DNA from: Pedobacter psychrophilus
Lineage (GTDB): Bacteria > Bacteroidota > Bacteroidia > Sphingobacteriales > Sphingobacteriaceae
DNA length: 64,000 bases
Reading direction: 5' to 3'
NCBI RefSeq assembly: GCF_001652725.1
Contig: NZ_LWHJ01000031.1
Span: forward strand, 62,001 to 126,000
The position numbers and the translations under genes are program-made. The notes below the pieces were generated by a model, which worked only from the letters and a program-made list of their open reading frames with translations, ran no database searches and was not told the origin of the DNA. The stretch's first letter is position 1, and each line of letters opens with the position of its first letter. This document shows positions 61,380-64,000 of this stretch, one piece after another.

Positions 61380-62498
61380 TTGGATAGCTTTTTAAAAGAC
61401 AAACTAGCACATAGAATTCAGAATAATTCATTACGTGTATTAAAAAACCGTGGCCATTCATTAGTAGATTTTTCTTCAAATGATTATTTGGGTTTTGCTA
61501 GAAATGCTAATTTAAAAGCAAAAATTGATGAGGAGTTAAAAAAATTTCCTGATTATTTATTGGGTTCAACAGGTTCCAGGTTGCTTTCTGGTAATTTGGC
61601 TTATGCCGAGGTTTTAGAAACTGAAATAGCAAAAATCCATCATGCAGAAGCCGGATTAATCTTTAATTCTGGCTATGATGCAAATGTGGGTCTACTTTCC
61701 TCCATTGCAAAACGTGGTGATACCTTAATTTGTGACGAATTATTACACGCTTCATTAATTGATGGAGCAAGATTGAGCAATGCAAATCGTTACGTTTTTA
61801 AACATAACGATCTAAATTCTTTATCCGAAAAACTTAAAAATGCCAAAGGTAATATTTTCATTATTACAGAAAGTGTTTTTTCTATGGATGGTGATATTGC
61901 GCCATTGAAAGAAATATCGGCTTTAGCTAAGAAATTTAATGCAAATTTAATTGTTGATGAAGCACATGCTTTGGGCGTAATTGGTAACAACGGATTAGGA
62001 CTGGTTCAACAATTAGGTTTAGAAAAGGAAGTTTTTGCCCGCATACATACATTCGGAAAAGCTTTGGGTTGTCATGGAGCAATTATTTTAGGGAGCGAAG
62101 TTCTGCGTTCTTACTTAATCAACTTTGCAAGGTCTTTCATTTACACTACCGCACTTCCTTTTCATAGTTTAGCAACCATAAAAATTGCTTATCAAAGTTT
62201 GAAGAACGGATTAAATATTAAAGAGAACCAATCTAATATCTCCTATTTTAATTCCATTAAAAGTAATTTCTCTGATAAATTTATAGAGAGCAAATCAGCA
62301 ATTCAATCTTTAATAATTGCTGGAAATGATGAATGTAAAATCCTATCTATTAATTTATTATCAAATGGATTTGATGTTAAAGCAATACTCAGTCCCACTG
62401 TTGCGGAAGGCAAAGAACGATTAAGAATTTGCCTTCATGCTTTTAATACAAAAGATGAAATTGAGCAACTTTTAAGTACAATAAAAAAACTGAAATGA
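61380..62498 (+). CDS. bioF: 8-amino-7-oxononanoate synthase
   Basis: PLP-dependent condensation of pimeloyl-thioester with alanine in biotin synthesis. It has 372 residues starting at TTG (61380), with no ATG near. SSNDYLGFA, GSTGSRLLSGN, the Asp in VDEAHALGV and the PLP-Lys in HTFGKALGCHGA are typical. It overlaps bioD by 4 bp (ATGA). bioB is far away (2.7 kb), and bioA/bioC are not present in this window. Confidence 0.94.
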   Translation: MDSFLKDKLAHRIQNNSLRVLKNRGHSLVDFSSNDYLGFARNANLKAKIDEELKKFPDYLLGSTGSRLLSGNLAYAEVLETEIAKIHHAEAGLIFNSGYDANVGLLSSIAKRGDTLICDELLHASLIDGARLSNANRYVFKHNDLNSLSEKLKNAKGNIFIITESVFSMDGDIAPLKEISALAKKFNANLIVDEAHALGVIGNNGLGLVQQLGLEKEVFARIHTFGKALGCHGAIILGSEVLRSYLINFARSFIYTTALPFHSLATIKIAYQSLKNGLNIKENQSNISYFNSIKSNFSDKFIESKSAIQSLIIAGNDECKILSINLLSNGFDVKAILSPTVAEGKERLRICLHAFNTKDEIEQLLSTIKKLK

Positions 62499-63112
62499 GT
62501 AAATCCTATTTTATAACAGGTATTGGAACAGAGATTGGAAAAACAATGGTTTCTGCTTTTTTGGTAGAAAAACTAAATGCTGATTATTGGAAACCTATTC
62601 AATCTGGAGATTTGGATAATTCTGATACCATGAAAGTTAAAAATCTCATAAGTAATATTCAAACTGTTTTTCATTCAGAAACTTATCGTTTAACACAACC
62701 TTTTTCCCCTCATCATAGTGCAAACTTAGATGGGGTAAAAATAGATTTAGATAATTTCATCATTCCTGAAACAGAAAATAATTTGATAATTGAAGGTGCG
62801 GGCGGTTTAATGGTACCTATAAATGAGGAAGAATTAATTATCGATTTAATAAAAAAACTAGATGTTGATGTCATCTTAGTTTCTAAAAACTATTTAGGCA
62901 GCATCAATCATACTTTATTATCGATTGAGGCATTACGAAACAGAAACATCAAAATTAAAGGAATTATTTTTAATGGAGATGAAAACCAATCCACGCAAAA
63001 CATCATTGTTAAATTGACTGGCATTAAAGTAATTGCAAACATCCCACAGTTAGAAAAACTCGATAAAACAAGTTTAAAAGAATTGGTTGATGAGGTAAAT
63101 TTGAATTTGTAG
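62495..63112 (+). CDS. bioD: ATP-dependent dethiobiotin synthetase
   Basis: Closes the ureido ring of biotin from DAPA, CO2 and ATP. It has 205 residues. P-loop GIGTEIGKTMVSA (10-22), YWKPIQSGD and the IEGAGGLMVPI segment. It overlaps bioF by 4 bp, so the pair is one operon. Confidence 0.95.
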   Translation: MSKSYFITGIGTEIGKTMVSAFLVEKLNADYWKPIQSGDLDNSDTMKVKNLISNIQTVFHSETYRLTQPFSPHHSANLDGVKIDLDNFIIPETENNLIIEGAGGLMVPINEEELIIDLIKKLDVDVILVSKNYLGSINHTLLSIEALRNRNIKIKGIIFNGDENQSTQNIIVKLTGIKVIANIPQLEKLDKTSLKELVDEVNLNL

Positions 63113-63116
63113 GCTG

Positions 63117-63479
63117 TTAATTTTTATAAATCAATTTCATAAAATTCATCACTTCTTCGTTGATGTCTTCCTTAAACAAAACTCTTAGGTGATGATTGTA
63201 TTGATATTTATCTCCATGCACTTGAGCGATTTTTTGAAAGCATAAATTATCTTCATAAGCTGTTTCAAAAGGAAATACTACATGTAAAAAGTTTTTGCCC
63301 AAAGCAGTAATGTAAACCAAATTTTTGCCCTTTGCTCCTATTCCAATCATAGTTTTTGTAGGATAAATTTCTAATTCTCCAATCTCCTTAAATTTTATAA
63401 TAAAGTAATTTAACAATTCTAAACTGTAATCAGATTTGTTATGAAGTAAGGGATGATTGAAATTTAATCGGTTTTCCAT
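63117..63479 (-). CDS. DUF5655-like protein
   Basis: A 120-residue protein with HPLLHNKSDYSLELLNYFIIKFKEIGELEIYPTKTMIGIG at the start and the closing KYQYNHHLRVLFKEDINEEVMNFMKLIY. This matches what I recall of DUF5655, a family of unknown function. The ATG overlaps the stop of the M90 peptidase gene (TAATG), so the two are coupled. Confidence 0.75.
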   Translation of the reverse strand: MENRLNFNHPLLHNKSDYSLELLNYFIIKFKEIGELEIYPTKTMIGIGAKGKNLVYITALGKNFLHVVFPFETAYEDNLCFQKIAQVHGDKYQYNHHLRVLFKEDINEEVMNFMKLIYKN

Positions 63480-64000
63480 TAGTCTTTTGCAGGATTTTGT
63501 AAAAACATTTTGCTCAAAATATCATATAATTCTGGATGATTTTTTTCAAAAGTATCTGGCTTTTGGAAAAAATATTCAGAAACAACGGCTAAAAATTCTG
63601 CTTCATTAGTCAAAGCATAACTATCAATATCAGATTTTCCTTTTTCTATTTCTCTCATTTCCTGGTGCATCATCTTTAACCACGGAATACTATAATCATG
63701 CGTCATTAAAATTTCTGGGATGCCATCAGTAGAACCGTCGCTTTTATCTAATAAATGCACAAATTCATGAATTGCAGTATGATTTTTTCCTTTATTCTTG
63801 GAGAAACCTTGTATCAATGCAGTCCTTGAAAGCAACATTTGTCCATTCATATAACCCGTCCCAACCATTCCTAAGATCCGGCGTTCTTCTCCTTCGTATT
63901 GATATTGTCCGTTAAAAGTGTCGGGATATAAAATTACGCTGGTTAAATTTTTATATCTCCAATCAGGAAAACTAAAAATCGGGATAGCCGCACTAGAAGC
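63479..64000 (-). CDS. M90/MtfA-type zinc peptidase (partial)
   Basis: The frame continues past the right edge, so the N terminus is missing; 173 residues are visible. YQYEGEERRILGMVGTGYMNGQMLLS precedes the zinc motif HEFVHLLDKSDGSTDGIP (HExxH), followed by the third acidic ligand in NEAEFLAVVSEYFF. This matches MtfA (family M90), a peptidase that in E. coli acts with the Mlc/PtsG system; Bacteroidota carry a similar zinc-dependent protein of unknown role. Confidence 0.88.
   Translation of the reverse strand, partial: ASSAAIPIFSFPDWRYKNLTSVILYPDTFNGQYQYEGEERRILGMVGTGYMNGQMLLSRTALIQGFSKNKGKNHTAIHEFVHLLDKSDGSTDGIPEILMTHDYSIPWLKMMHQEMREIEKGKSDIDSYALTNEAEFLAVVSEYFFQKPDTFEKNHPELYDILSKMFLQNPAKD

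Overview
The window is AT-rich (roughly two-thirds A+T) chromosomal DNA from a member of the Bacteroidota, most likely a Sphingobacteriaceae (Pedobacter-like) species. The support is protein-level: the pyrE, mgtE, mnmE, rplU/rpmA and aro proteins look Sphingobacteriaceae-like, and there is a DUF5074/BtuG lipoprotein, DUF1573, DUF3822, and many lipoproteins with short signal peptides. Several promoters also fit the Bacteroidota pattern TTTG-N18-20-TAnnTTTG rather than a sigma70-type pattern. The window is a mainly housekeeping chromosome segment with two small accessory patches. No phage, insertion sequence, rRNA or CRISPR array was seen.

Layout. 1-2.5 kb: end of a hybrid histidine kinase facing an NtrC-type regulator. 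2.7-9.3 kb: bioB, mgtE, rplU-rpmA, a repeat-containing lipoprotein, and a NUDIX gene divergent from pyrE with overlapping start codons. 9.5-13.5 kb: dnaK, then a single-domain response regulator followed by a frameshifted receiver-sugar transferase. 13.7-17.65 kb: a cobalamin riboswitch driving btuB, a btuG-like lipoprotein and a DUF6580 membrane protein. 17.7-28 kb: dinB, mnmA, a RecD-like helicase, rsmD-coaD and assorted small genes. 28-34.7 kb: the accessory stretch, with a HEPN/MNT pair, mnmE, a type IIG restriction-modification gene split by a frameshift at an A6 tract, an unknown companion gene and two tRNAs. 34.8-43.1 kb: fused E1 2-oxoacid dehydrogenase, queG, lpdA, a CrtZ-like hydroxylase and murB. 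43.2-51.3 kb: ECF sigma factor, proline dehydrogenase and an aromatic amino-acid cluster (aroB, pheA, DAHP synthase-chorismate mutase, aroA, aroC). 51.3-64 kb: S9 peptidase, sucC, asnS, bioF-bioD and an M90-type peptidase cut by the window edge.

The most striking signal lies just upstream of pheA. A 20-codon reading frame reads M-T-K-I-A-T-Y-Y-Y-A-Y-F-Y-F-..., and is followed by mutually exclusive antiterminator and terminator hairpins. This is the full layout of a ribosome-mediated transcription attenuator that senses tyrosine/phenylalanine, preceded by a Bacteroidota-type promoter. Other notable signals are a family of six dispersed, foldable intergenic elements; two genes broken by one-base frameshifts (one at an A AAA AAC slippery or phase-variable tract); tandem inverted repeats around the ECF sigma promoter; and a direct repeat inside the dnaK promoter spacer.

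Genes that work together: the btuB-btuG-DUF6580 operon (vitamin B12 uptake), the aro/phe cluster (chorismate to phenylalanine/tyrosine), rplU-rpmA (ribosome), bioF-bioD with distant bioB (biotin), rsmD-coaD, and the HEPN/MNT pair.
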